Assembly (NCBI RefSeq): GCF_014201715.1
Contig: NZ_JACHFD010000005.1
Location: 124,001-188,000 of the forward strand
Direction: 5' to 3'
DNA: 64,000 bases
From: Haloferula luteola
GTDB lineage: Bacteria; Verrucomicrobiota; Verrucomicrobiia; Verrucomicrobiales; Akkermansiaceae
Shown: positions 8,293-16,584 of the stretch, piece after piece
Layout of the letters: every line of letters starts with the position of its first letter
Position numbering within the stretch: position 1 is the first letter of the stretch
Notes under the pieces: generated by a model
Databases searched by the model: none
Seen by the model: the letters and a program-made list of their open reading frames with translations, nothing else
Told to the model about the DNA's origin: nothing
Translations under genes and position numbers: made by a program

Positions 8293-8703
8293 TTAGGAAA
8301 GGGTGGTGGCGGAGCGGGTTGGGGCCACAGGACGCATCGCGGAGCGGCGGGCGTCGAAGGATTTCAGGAGGCTTTTTCGGAGTTCGGCGGTGAGAATTCG
8401 CATCAAGGTGGGTTTGAGGGCGGCGAAGATCGCTCCGAGGATAAAACCCAGCACGCCGCGCTTTCGTTTCGCAGGCTTTGGCCGACGCCGAAAACGACTC
8501 AACAAAAAGCCAGCACCCAGCATGCCGCCGAAGACGGGAATCGGGTTTTTTGACGTAAACTGCAGGAGATGCTTCTTCGCGCGACGGGGCGCGTCCAGCT
8601 TGGCACGGAGCGAGGAGATCTCAGCTCCGGCTGAGCGCCGGGAAGCTTCGATTCTGCCGATCAGTGCTTCGATTTCCCGGATTCTTTGAGAGTTTGCAGC
8701 CAT
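8293..8703 (-). CDS. Hypothetical protein with coiled coil and two hydrophobic segments
   Basis: A 136-residue protein. It begins with a short helical segment (SQRIREIEALIGRIEASRRSAGAEISSLRAK, shown in part) and then has hydrophobic stretches around NPIPVFGGMLGAGFLLSRF and GVLGFILGAIFAAL. The C-terminus is basic. I do not recognise a family. Its start overlaps the end of the holin-like gene by 43 bases, so the three genes from 9558 down to 8293 look like one operon. The position third after a YqjD-like and a YqjE-like gene parallels the yqjDEK arrangement of enterobacteria, which suggests a role at the inner membrane. Confidence 0.7.
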   Translation of the reverse strand: MAANSQRIREIEALIGRIEASRRSAGAEISSLRAKLDAPRRAKKHLLQFTSKNPIPVFGGMLGAGFLLSRFRRRPKPAKRKRGVLGFILGAIFAALKPTLMRILTAELRKSLLKSFDARRSAMRPVAPTRSATTLS

Positions 8704-9053
8704 GCGCGGTCTTTCGCGAGTTCCGAGCGGGTGAAGGGAAACAAAGTCACCGATTGTTTGAGCAAGACGACAGCGATTCCGGCGACCAAGGCATGGAGCA
8801 CAGCGGCCCCAAGGGTCACAAAATACCAAGGCCAGCCTGAGGCGGCCGAAATCCAACCGATGAGGCCGATCAGCCCTAAGGCCCACAGTGCCAACGCGCA
8901 GATGAGCACGAGGGCGATCAGCGCGAGTTTGCGGCTGATTTCGCGGCCAGCATCCTGCGCCTCGATCTGAAACAGTCCGAGACGCGCGTCGATAAACTCG
9001 GCGACGGTGGCTTTCCAGCCATCGGCTGGGGGCGGTGGAGGGAGGTCACTCAT
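8661..9053 (-). CDS. Phage holin-like membrane protein, YqjE family
   Basis: A 130-residue protein with a proline-rich N-terminus (MSDLPPPPPADG), a helical segment (VAEFIDARLGLFQIEAQDAGRE), then two closely spaced membrane spans (LALIALVLICALALWALGLI and YFVTLGAAVLHALVAGIAVV). This is the layout of the Phage_holin_3_6 / YqjE family. Despite the name, these are usually chromosomal genes not tied to prophages, and no phage genes are nearby. The ATG at 9053 is preferred because the longer frame to 9257 runs antisense-like through the neighbouring gene. It sits directly downstream of the DUF883 gene. Confidence 0.8.
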   Translation of the reverse strand: MSDLPPPPPADGWKATVAEFIDARLGLFQIEAQDAGREISRKLALIALVLICALALWALGLIGLIGWISAASGWPWYFVTLGAAVLHALVAGIAVVLLKQSVTLFPFTRSELAKDRAWLQTLKESGKSKH

Positions 9054-9084
9054 GCAGCGTGGCGGATGCCGGGAAGGCAGCCGG

Positions 9085-9558
9085 TCAGCGGCGGGTGATG
9101 AGGCCGATGAGGAAGCCCACCCCGAGGGCACCCAGCACGCACTGAGTAGGGTGTTGGCGGACGTAGTCTTCGGCGGAGATGTGAAGCTCCTTGGCCCGAT
9201 CGCGAGTCTGACCCCACTGTTCGTCTGCGACCGTGCGGAAGTGGTCGGCTTGCTCACCCGCTGCGCTGCGCAAGGTGGTGGCGCGCTCGGAAGCGACGGC
9301 CTTGAGGGCCTGGGCCTTTTTCATGGCGCTGTCGCGGAATTGTTGGGCTGATTCGCGGGCCCGATCGGATGCTTGCTTGGCGTGATCCGATTGTTCGTGG
9401 GCGAAAGCCCGGGCCTTCTCCGTCACCGCTTCTTTGAGGTGACCGGCGGCATCACGAAGTTCGTTGGCGGCCTTGCTGACCGACGATCCGGGGACTGCGG
9501 GGTCGACCGGGGTGAATCCCGCATTGGGATCGAGCGAATCCGAGAAATTCTCTGACAT
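9085..9558 (-). CDS. DUF883 / YqjD-ElaB-like membrane-anchored protein
   Basis: A 157-residue protein made of a long alanine-, glutamate- and arginine-rich amphipathic helix (about residues 30-130, apolipoprotein-like) and a C-terminal glycine-rich hydrophobic anchor with the sequence YVRQHPTQCVLGALGVGFLI. This matches the DUF883 pattern, in which a single C-terminal span follows the YVxxxP motif. In E. coli the related YqjD and ElaB are C-tail-anchored inner-membrane proteins that bind ribosomes in stationary phase. It is the first gene of the three-gene unit that runs to 8293. Confidence 0.83.
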   Translation of the reverse strand: MSENFSDSLDPNAGFTPVDPAVPGSSVSKAANELRDAAGHLKEAVTEKARAFAHEQSDHAKQASDRARESAQQFRDSAMKKAQALKAVASERATTLRSAAGEQADHFRTVADEQWGQTRDRAKELHISAEDYVRQHPTQCVLGALGVGFLIGLITRR

Positions 9559-9652
9559 GGGAGTAAAAGGTTAAGGTTAGGAAACTCGCGTCGTTGCTTG
9601 GGGACGGTTGCACCGATGTCGGCGGGAGGCAAGACGTGACTCGGGATGGAAG

Positions 9653-12193
9653 TTATCTCTTCTTTCGTGGAGACAGGGTTTCGCGATGGGGGCGGGGTGC
9701 GCCTTCGAGCACCGGCAGTGCTCGTGGAGGCTCCATCAGCCGTTGGTTTTGTTCCTCATCGGGTGGCGAAGTGAACATGACATTGTCCCATTCCGGGTTT
9801 TGGAGCGGCCCTGTCCCCCGAAATTGGAAAAGGCCATAGAATGGTTTGAGAGGCAGGGTGATCACTCCCAACAACCCTCGGGCATTCATGCGCACGGTCA
9901 TGTCTAGAGTTTGATCATTGAGGTCCGCTGAACCATCGGCGGTGAACACCAGGGACGGAGTGGTGGTCAGGAAATCGTGACTGTGGAGGACTCCCTCCTC
10001 CACGTTGAAGGTGAAAAATGCGGAGGAGGCTTCTTGGAATCCGGCTTTTCGATTGCCCAGCACCGTGGCAACGACGGGCGAAAGCGGGCCGAGAATGGGG
10101 ACGTCGAACAGTTGAGAATCCTCGATGGCGAGGTGTCCCTGCGCGTCCAGGCCTGAGACTTGATCTCCTTTGAGACTGAAATCGGCCCTGCCGGTGATTC
10201 TGCCAGGGAGAGGGCTTTTGAGGTGATAGGCGTTGGCGATTTTCTTGAGATCGAGTTCGGTCCAGTCAAGGGAACCGCTGAGACGAGGTTTTTTCCCCTG
10301 AAGACTGTTCACGGAGGCCCGGATCGCGCCGCCAAGAGTGTCAAACGCCAGATCTTCCACGCGCACCCGGTCGGGAAGCACCCTGACCACTCCCTCGGGA
10401 CGTTCCAGAACGAGATTCTCGTCAAGAAATGTGTAGTCCATGGGGGACTTGCTGGAGAAATTCACGGTCAGATTCTGTTTGGGTAGACCCTCAAGAATCC
10501 CGATGACTCCATTCGCAGCAAGATCCGGCGGCTGGTGGAATCCATAAACTTCCAATTCGTCGGCCACCTCCGGCGCAAAGGTCCGCAAGATGGGGGCAGG
10601 CCAGGCGGTGCCCTTGAGGTTTTCGATGATGACGACTTGTTGGGCATCGTCATAGCGAATCAAGTCCATGTCGGCGGTTCCGCTCGCCGCCCCTCCGTGG
10701 CGCAGTTTGAGGGGGTATTTTTCGTAGTCAAAGACCACGTGGCCTTCACGAAAATCGAGTTTTTCACCACTGAGATCGAGCTTCACTCGGCCTTCCCGTG
10801 CTGGCACCCCTTGGTAAAGGAGGTGGTGAGCGGAAGCATCTCCGATAAAAGACCAGTCATGGTCGTGGTGGGGGTGGGCGTGACCGTGGAAAACCACCTG
10901 GGAGTCGAATCCTTCCCCGGCGGAAAAGTCGTTGAGGATGGTTCGCAGAGGCTCGATGGGGATGCCTTGTTGCCAGAGGTGGAGAGGTAAGGTGCTGGCG
11001 GCATCGTAGCGAATCATCTCAGGCTGGATGAAAATGCGGCCGGTCAGCTCGCCGCCTTCGGCTTGCACGTCGAGATCTTCCAGCAGCAACTGGCTTCCGT
11101 CCCATGCAAAGGAGGTCGAGACTTGGTCGACGGCGATGTCTCTCCAGCGAGGTCCGGCCAATTGGAGCTGACCGATCACGCGTTTATCCCAATTCCCATC
11201 ATCGTTTCGGGAGAACTCTGCTCGAGCTTCCAAGACGGGAGGTGCCGAAAAGGAGGGCAAATCCTCAGGGAGGGGAATTTGAAGCTGACGCAGCAGGGCG
11301 GGGATATCGAGTGTGGAGCGAAGATTGCAATGTCCACGAGCTTTCCACAGGTCGTATTCCGCATTGCCGGTCAGTTCTCCCCGATCCGCGCGGATGTTGC
11401 CGTGGTGGAGCACCAGTGTGGAGCCATAGAGTTCACCCCGAAGATCGACTTCCCGCAGGTTCACTTCGCGGGCGAGCAGGTTGCTGGCGCGGACTTGAAT
11501 AGAAGCTCGCAGGCTCTCTGGATCTTCGAGATCACCGCGGATTTCCAGTCGGATCCGAGGCGGAAGGGATGCCGGGAATTCGAAGCTTTCGAGAGTTTGA
11601 ATCACCTGAATGAGCACCTGCCGGCGCTGATCGCGCGCCAGTTCTTCTTCGACGGGGTCGGTGATCCCCGGAGTGCGGTAAAGGTCGAGAAGACAGTGAA
11701 GATCGAGGCGGATTCCATGGATGCGTCCGCTCGCTTCACTGATTACCAGAGAATGGGGGCCGGCAAATTCGATTTGGCCGGTGAGGTCGGAAATATCGAG
11801 CGTCTCTGACTGAGGATCGAGTGGGTCGGCAGCGAGCATGAAACGCGCCCCTGAAAGCTGGAGGCGTTCGATCTGAAATTCCCCCCGGGTGAGTTGCGAG
11901 CGGTCGAGGTCGAAAATCAACTGCTGCAAGCGTCCTGCGACCCTTTGATGGGAGGGATCGGAAAACAAGACGACTTCTCCGGCCACGAATCCACGGAATG
12001 GCACGAAGCGGAGGCTGGCGATCTCCGCATGGACGCCGTGTTTGGCGAGGGCCTCGCTGATACCCTGTCGCCAAGCGTCGGGAAGCCCGGTTTGATTCGC
12101 CCATGCCACCAATCCCACCAGGGTGGCGACGGCTAAGAAGCCGGCAACCGCCACACAAATGCGGAATCGGTGAATGATGCGGATGTGTCTCAC
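9653..12193 (-). CDS. AsmA-like inner-membrane-anchored protein
   Basis: An 846-residue protein with one N-terminal span (FRICVAVAGFLAVATLVGLVAWA) and a long periplasmic part rich in short beta strands. It includes repeated segments such as GRADFSLKGDQVSGLDAQG and a C-terminal region with VLHSHDFLTTTPSLVFTADG. This layout fits the AsmA-like/DUF3971 superfamily, which forms bridge-like lipid channels between inner and outer membrane (TamB, YhdP and relatives). The start is GTG at 12193. It is a single gene between the DUF883 operon and the nuclease. Which lipid or partner it serves cannot be told from here. Confidence 0.78.
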   Translation of the reverse strand: MRHIRIIHRFRICVAVAGFLAVATLVGLVAWANQTGLPDAWRQGISEALAKHGVHAEIASLRFVPFRGFVAGEVVLFSDPSHQRVAGRLQQLIFDLDRSQLTRGEFQIERLQLSGARFMLAADPLDPQSETLDISDLTGQIEFAGPHSLVISEASGRIHGIRLDLHCLLDLYRTPGITDPVEEELARDQRRQVLIQVIQTLESFEFPASLPPRIRLEIRGDLEDPESLRASIQVRASNLLAREVNLREVDLRGELYGSTLVLHHGNIRADRGELTGNAEYDLWKARGHCNLRSTLDIPALLRQLQIPLPEDLPSFSAPPVLEARAEFSRNDDGNWDKRVIGQLQLAGPRWRDIAVDQVSTSFAWDGSQLLLEDLDVQAEGGELTGRIFIQPEMIRYDAASTLPLHLWQQGIPIEPLRTILNDFSAGEGFDSQVVFHGHAHPHHDHDWSFIGDASAHHLLYQGVPAREGRVKLDLSGEKLDFREGHVVFDYEKYPLKLRHGGAASGTADMDLIRYDDAQQVVIIENLKGTAWPAPILRTFAPEVADELEVYGFHQPPDLAANGVIGILEGLPKQNLTVNFSSKSPMDYTFLDENLVLERPEGVVRVLPDRVRVEDLAFDTLGGAIRASVNSLQGKKPRLSGSLDWTELDLKKIANAYHLKSPLPGRITGRADFSLKGDQVSGLDAQGHLAIEDSQLFDVPILGPLSPVVATVLGNRKAGFQEASSAFFTFNVEEGVLHSHDFLTTTPSLVFTADGSADLNDQTLDMTVRMNARGLLGVITLPLKPFYGLFQFRGTGPLQNPEWDNVMFTSPPDEEQNQRLMEPPRALPVLEGAPRPHRETLSPRKKR

Positions 12194-12257
12194 GTGTCGG
12201 GCATTAGCATGCCGCGAACGTGCTGCGAATCAATGGCGAGGATGCGCCATTTTCTTC

Positions 12258-13628
12258 TCATGCGCCAAGATCGTAGGTCTGACCGGGCTCTGGAATGATC
12301 GCCTCGGTGCTCGGGAGCAGCTCCCGCAGCTGAGCACGAAACCATTCACTTGCCGGTCGGTCCCCATGGACGAGGAAAGTGCGCTTCGGTTTTACCTTGA
12401 GAATGTAGGCGAGCAAATCGTCCCGGGTGGCGTGCCCGGAAAAGTCGAAGATGTCGACTTCAGCCCTCAAGCGAACGGCCGGGTGGCGGGGATCTAGAGA
12501 GATCAAATCGTCCCGTTGAGCTGCACGAATATGACCGGCAGGCGAGTCCGGATCGGCATATCCGACGAACAACAGGCGGTTTTTCGGGTTTTCCAAAAAG
12601 CCGGCCCGGGCAAATCCGTTGGAAACGGTGTTCTCGGTCATCATGCCACTGGACAGGCAGAAAATCGCACCGGGCTCGGGAACGATCGGAGCCTTTCGGC
12701 GCCGGGTGCCCGCGCGCAGGTCCATGTCCTTGAGAATTCGGAAGTCGTCATCGTGACGTCGGGTCAGCCCCTTGGCGTAACGATCGTAGATGACGGTCAT
12801 TTTGGTCGAAAGGCCTCCGATGACCACAGGCGCCCTACTTGGAATCCAGCCCCGTTGTTTGAAGCGATGGATCATCGTCAGAACCTCCTGAGTTTTTCCC
12901 ATGGCGAAGACGGGCACGAGAACCGTGCCTCCACGCGCGACAGTTTCGGCGATGGCGTCGGCAAATCGCCGTTCCTCGGCCTCGCGCGTGTAGCTCTCGG
13001 GTCGTGGGCTATCCCCGCGGGTGGTTTCGATCACCAGGGTATCGACCGGTCCCTCGGGCAGATAGGCGCCCTTGATCAGCGTGGAGGATTCAAAATTGAC
13101 GTCTCCTGTATAGAGCAAGGTGTGGTCTTTGGACTGAACGGTGACGGCCACCGATCCCAGCACGTGCCCGGCATCGTGGAAGGTGGCACGAAGATGTCCG
13201 TCGGCATCCAAGTCAAAGGGCCTTTCGGTCGCTCGAGTTTCGATCCGGCGCTCAATCTCGTCGAGTTGAGTGTGACCAAAAAAGGGATAGTCGGTCAGGC
13301 CGAGCTCGGTGCGCTTGGCCTGCATCACATTCACCGAATTGTGGAGCATCGCGAAGCCCAAGTCGGCACCGGCGGGGGAGAAAAACACCCGTGAATTCGG
13401 TTGGTCGTCGAGCAACACGGGCAGGGACCCGATGTGGTCGAGGTGGGCATGGGTGATCACCGTGGCATCCACGGAACCTTCCTCCAACAGGTCATATCGG
13501 GGCAAAGCGTCGCCGCCCTCGTGTTTCGGGTGCATTCCGGCATCGAGCACGATCCGGGCATCGTCGACTTCGACGACGTAGGAGTTGGAGCCGATTTCGG
13601 CATGGCGGCAAAGACTGCGAAAGCGCAT
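12258..13628 (-). CDS. Metallo-beta-lactamase / beta-CASP RNA-processing nuclease
   Basis: A 456-residue protein of the CPSF73-like group. Metal-binding motifs are THAHLDHIGS near residue 60, DAGHVLGS, the aspartate in YTGDVN, and the C-terminal histidines in FSGHATRDD and LVHGD. The beta-CASP cap lies in the middle (VLVPVFAMGKTQEVLTMI through AIFCLSSGMM). The RMMBL domain is at the C-terminus. Such enzymes act as endonucleases or 5' exonucleases on RNA. The ATG at 13628 begins the conserved MRFRSLCRHAEIGSNSY. No partner gene indicates a specific substrate. Confidence 0.88.
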   Translation of the reverse strand: MRFRSLCRHAEIGSNSYVVEVDDARIVLDAGMHPKHEGGDALPRYDLLEEGSVDATVITHAHLDHIGSLPVLLDDQPNSRVFFSPAGADLGFAMLHNSVNVMQAKRTELGLTDYPFFGHTQLDEIERRIETRATERPFDLDADGHLRATFHDAGHVLGSVAVTVQSKDHTLLYTGDVNFESSTLIKGAYLPEGPVDTLVIETTRGDSPRPESYTREAEERRFADAIAETVARGGTVLVPVFAMGKTQEVLTMIHRFKQRGWIPSRAPVVIGGLSTKMTVIYDRYAKGLTRRHDDDFRILKDMDLRAGTRRRKAPIVPEPGAIFCLSSGMMTENTVSNGFARAGFLENPKNRLLFVGYADPDSPAGHIRAAQRDDLISLDPRHPAVRLRAEVDIFDFSGHATRDDLLAYILKVKPKRTFLVHGDRPASEWFRAQLRELLPSTEAIIPEPGQTYDLGA

Positions 13629-13749
13629 GGGCGCGGCACCATGAGGCCTTGTCGGCAAATGTCGAAGACGGATTTTGCCGTGCTTTCCCGAGGTCAACGG
13701 AGCTTTTCAAGGATTGCGCCCTGCATGGCTCGGTCGCTATCCTCGCGTC

Positions 13750-14301
13750 ATGGCGACGGATTGCTTCGAGTTGCAGGTTTTTCTCTACCAGATCACCCCG
13801 AAAATTTGGCGTCGGGTGGCGGTTCCCGCAGATTTCACATTTGCGCAGGTGCATGATGCCTTGCAGGCCGTGCTGGGTTGGGAAAACAAGCACCCTCATG
13901 AGTTTCGTCATGGGAAAGGAAAGCGCCTGGTCGATGTGATTGGGCCCGTGGGATTGGCCGATCAGGTTCCTCCCGGTGGTTCCTTTCAGGATGAGGCCCA
14001 GCTCACCCTCGCTGACTATGTGGGACGTCGGAGACTGCCCTTGCGCCTCCTCTATCGGTATGATTTCGCCGAAGAGTGGATCCATGAACTGGTTATTGAG
14101 AAACGGAGCGAGCAGTCCACCGCGCCGGTAGTTCTGGGCGGGGAGAGGGCCTGTCCTCCTGAAGATTTCGGAGGAGCATTCCAATACATGCAGGCTTCCG
14201 CTGGCGAAATTGCTTGGGATCAGCCCGGCTATGATCCTGACGCCTTCGATCCAAAGAAGGTCGACTTCACTCCGCCGAAAAAGCGCAAACGGCGCGTTTG
14301 A
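13750..14301 (+). CDS. Plasmid pRiA4b ORF-3 family protein
   Basis: A 183-residue protein matching the pRiA4b ORF-3 family. The motif QVFLYQITPKIWRRVAVPADFTF is shared across the family, followed by HDALQAVLGWENKHPHEF, an acidic/aromatic YDFAEEWIHELVIE segment, and the characteristic GERACPPEDFGG. The function is not established. Some members occur as passenger genes in IS1096-type elements and on plasmids. No terminal inverted repeats or transposase are visible here, so it looks like a resident chromosomal gene. It diverges from the nuclease gene with a 121-base gap. Confidence 0.85.
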   Translation: MATDCFELQVFLYQITPKIWRRVAVPADFTFAQVHDALQAVLGWENKHPHEFRHGKGKRLVDVIGPVGLADQVPPGGSFQDEAQLTLADYVGRRRLPLRLLYRYDFAEEWIHELVIEKRSEQSTAPVVLGGERACPPEDFGGAFQYMQASAGEIAWDQPGYDPDAFDPKKVDFTPPKKRKRRV

Positions 14302-14433
14302 CGAGCTGCTGGGCTCGGGAAATTCCGCAGATCGGGCGATTGCGTGACAGTTCCGTTTGCTTTTGGTCCGGCCCATGCAGAGAGGTCTAGGGACGCACGG
14401 TTCGACCTGCGTTTGATTCGACCCCAAACCCTC

Positions 14434-14604
14434 ATGAAAATTGTCCGCAAAAAGGCTGATGGAGAAACCCGTGAACTTCTCCTCAAGGAATACTTTCTCA
14501 ATGCCTACCTGATCGCTGCCCTCAAATCGGTGGGCGAGCAAGTGCGTCGCGCTCGCGGCCAGAAATTTGACGAACCTGCCGTGGTGCCGGTCCGGCGTTC
14601 CTAA
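14434..14604 (+). CDS. Small hypothetical protein, 56 residues
   Basis: A short basic protein beginning MKIVRKKADGETRELLLKEY and ending in VVPVRRS. I do not recognise a family. Support comes from the clean ATG, the codon use similar to neighbours, and a 10-bp hairpin 15 bases after its stop codon. It lies between the pRiA4b-type gene and convergent aroG. The longer frame starting at 14344 is not favoured because its extra residues look random. No strong ribosome-binding site is visible. Confidence 0.5.
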   Translation: MKIVRKKADGETRELLLKEYFLNAYLIAALKSVGEQVRRARGQKFDEPAVVPVRRS

Positions 14605-14619
14605 GATGAGGGAATTTCT

Positions 14620-14645
14620 CCTAAGGAGAGCGACTTCTCCTTAGG
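14620..14645. terminator. Hairpin between convergent genes
   Basis: CCTAAGGAGA (14620-14629) pairs perfectly with TCTCCTTAGG (14636-14645) around a 6-base loop. The 3' arm overlaps the aroG stop codon. The flanking T-run is short on both strands. It probably serves as a bidirectional terminator for the small gene and for aroG. Confidence 0.55.
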
Positions 14646-15705
14646 CTTGGCGCCGTTCGCGGACGGCTTGGGCGAACACCTCAAGGATTTCCACAGTGTC
14701 GTCCCAGCCGATGCAGGCATCAGTGACGGATTGGCCGTAGGTCAGCGCGTCGAGCTGAGGCACCAGTTTCTGGTTTCCTTCGACTAGGTTTGATTCGACC
14801 ATCACGGCTGCAATGGCGGAAGATCCTCGGGAGATCTGTCCGGCGAGGTCTTTCGCCACTAGCGGTTGGTTCCGATAATCCTTGCGGGAGTTCCCGTGGG
14901 AGCAATCGACCATCACATAGGGTGGCAGGCCCTGTCCGTTCAGCATTCCAAGCACTTGGTCGACATCCTTTTCTTCGTAGTTCGGGCCCGATTTCCCCCC
15001 GCGGAGGATGATGTGGCACGAGTCGTTTCCTGAAGTGGAGACGATAGCTGACACCCCTTGTTTGGTAACGGAAAGAAAATGGTGGGGTCGGGAAGCGGAC
15101 TGAATGGCATCGAGGGCCAGCTGAATGGAGCCTCCGGTTCCATTCTTGAAGCCGACCGGCATGGATAGGCCAGAAGCGAGCTCGCGGTGGACTTGCGACT
15201 CCGTCGTCCGCGCACCAATCGCCCCCCAGGCGATCAAGTCTGCGATGTACTGCGGCGAAATCGTGTCGAGAAACTCAGTCCCGGCTGGGATTCCAAGCTT
15301 CGCCAAGTCGATCAAGAGACCGCGGGCCACACGAAGTCCGTGATTGATGTCGAAAGAGTCGTCGAGATGGGGATCATTGATCAGCCCCTTCCAGCCGACC
15401 GTGGTCCGCGGCTTCTCAAAGTAGACCCGCATGATGATCTGGAGGTCTTCCTTGTGCTGCTCCATCAATGGGAGCAGACGCTTTCCATAATCGATAGCGG
15501 CCTCGGGATCGTGGATGGAGCAAGGACCGATCACGACCAAGAGGCGGTCGTCGTGCCCTTTGAGGATGGCATCGGCCTCCGATCGGGCGGCGGCCACGAT
15601 TTCTGAAATGTCCTCGGTGACAGGCAGGAAATAGTTCAGGACCGCCGGTGAAATCAAGGGGTTGAGTCCGGAAATGCGAAGGTCGTCGGTGCGGTGCTGC
15701 GTCAC
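14641..15705 (-). CDS. aroG: 3-deoxy-7-phosphoheptulonate synthase (DAHP synthase), type I
   Basis: A 354-residue enzyme that condenses phosphoenolpyruvate and erythrose 4-phosphate, the first step of the shikimate pathway. The family segments LLVVIGPCSIHDPEAA, the substrate-binding KPRTTVGWKGLINDP, GTEFLDTISPQY, GARTTESQ, VGFKNGTGG and DCSHGNSRKDY are all present. The GTG at 15705 is chosen as start because the product MTQHRTDDLRI aligns with the N-terminus of E. coli AroG (MNYQNDDLRI); a longer frame from a TTG at 15741 is not needed. The N-terminal segment typical of feedback-regulated enzymes is retained, but which amino acid inhibits it is not visible. The symbol aroG denotes the family, not the specific isozyme. 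Confidence 0.95.
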   Translation of the reverse strand: MTQHRTDDLRISGLNPLISPAVLNYFLPVTEDISEIVAAARSEADAILKGHDDRLLVVIGPCSIHDPEAAIDYGKRLLPLMEQHKEDLQIIMRVYFEKPRTTVGWKGLINDPHLDDSFDINHGLRVARGLLIDLAKLGIPAGTEFLDTISPQYIADLIAWGAIGARTTESQVHRELASGLSMPVGFKNGTGGSIQLALDAIQSASRPHHFLSVTKQGVSAIVSTSGNDSCHIILRGGKSGPNYEEKDVDQVLGMLNGQGLPPYVMVDCSHGNSRKDYRNQPLVAKDLAGQISRGSSAIAAVMVESNLVEGNQKLVPQLDALTYGQSVTDACIGWDDTVEILEVFAQAVRERRQA

Positions 15706-15806
15706 GCCCGGGAGAAAAGGAAACTCACAGGCGAGAAGCAAGTAGCAAGGCTGTCCGGTTTTCCGATCTTGTCAGACCCGTGAGCCGGGTGGCTACTGGG
15801 AACCCG

Positions 15807-16532
15807 ATGCCGAAGGAACGAGTCGATTTGCTATTGGTCGCCCGTGGATTGTGTGAAACCCGCGAGCAGGCGAAGCGTCTGCTCCTCGCAGGGGAAGTTC
15901 GCAGTGGGGATCGCATCATCGACAAGGCGAGCACCAAATTGCCTGACGATGCCCCTCTGGAGCTTAAGGAAAAACTTCGCTACGTCGGACGGGGAGGATT
16001 GAAAATGGAGGGGGCTCTCGATGCTTTTGGGATGTCTCCTGAAGGCTTGGTCTGCTTGGACATTGGTGCCTCAACTGGGGGGTTCACAGATTGTCTCCTT
16101 CAGCGGGGCGCCTTGCGTGTCCACGCCGTCGATGTCGGGACCAACCAGCTCGCCTGGAAAATTCGCAGCGATCCACGCGTGGTGGTGAAGGAGAAATTCA
16201 ATGCTCGTGGCTTGGTCGAGTCCGATTTGGGGGAGAAAGTGGCCTTGGTGGTCATGGATGTATCCTTCATTTCCCTCACCAAAATTCTACCCGCTGCCTT
16301 TGGGGTTCTCGCTGATGGGGGGTCGATCGTGTGTCTGATCAAGCCACAGTTTGAACTTGAGCGCGAAGACATTGGGAAAGGGGGAATCGTCCGGGATCCA
16401 CAGCTCCATGAGCGGGCAGTGGAAAAGATCCGTGAGTTTGTCGCGGAGTCAGGGAGGGAATGGCGAGGCGTGATGGACTCACCGATCACTGGCACGGACG
16501 GCAATCGCGAGTTCCTCGCGTGGCTGCAGTAA
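15807..16532 (+). CDS. tlyA: TlyA-family rRNA 2'-O-methyltransferase / hemolysin-like protein
   Basis: A 241-residue protein with an N-terminal S4 RNA-binding domain (KERVDLLLVARGLCETREQ and following, about residues 3-60) and a C-terminal FtsJ-like methyltransferase with SAM motif CLDIGASTGGFTD and the later VVMDVSFISLTKILP. In mycobacteria TlyA methylates ribosomal RNA and determines capreomycin sensitivity. The family was historically called hemolysin. The ATG at 15807 is used. A GTG at 15780 in frame would add nine residues. It is divergent from aroG. Confidence 0.92.
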   Translation: MPKERVDLLLVARGLCETREQAKRLLLAGEVRSGDRIIDKASTKLPDDAPLELKEKLRYVGRGGLKMEGALDAFGMSPEGLVCLDIGASTGGFTDCLLQRGALRVHAVDVGTNQLAWKIRSDPRVVVKEKFNARGLVESDLGEKVALVVMDVSFISLTKILPAAFGVLADGGSIVCLIKPQFELEREDIGKGGIVRDPQLHERAVEKIREFVAESGREWRGVMDSPITGTDGNREFLAWLQ

Positions 16533-16584
16533 AGCTGAGAAGGAGGAAGAGAATATCTCTCTGCTCGGGAAGGTCAGTAGGGGG

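Noticed and set aside
8661-9053. Prophage remnant suggested by the holin-like gene
   Set aside because: The protein belongs to a chromosomal membrane family (YqjE type), and no phage structural, lysis or integrase genes are near.
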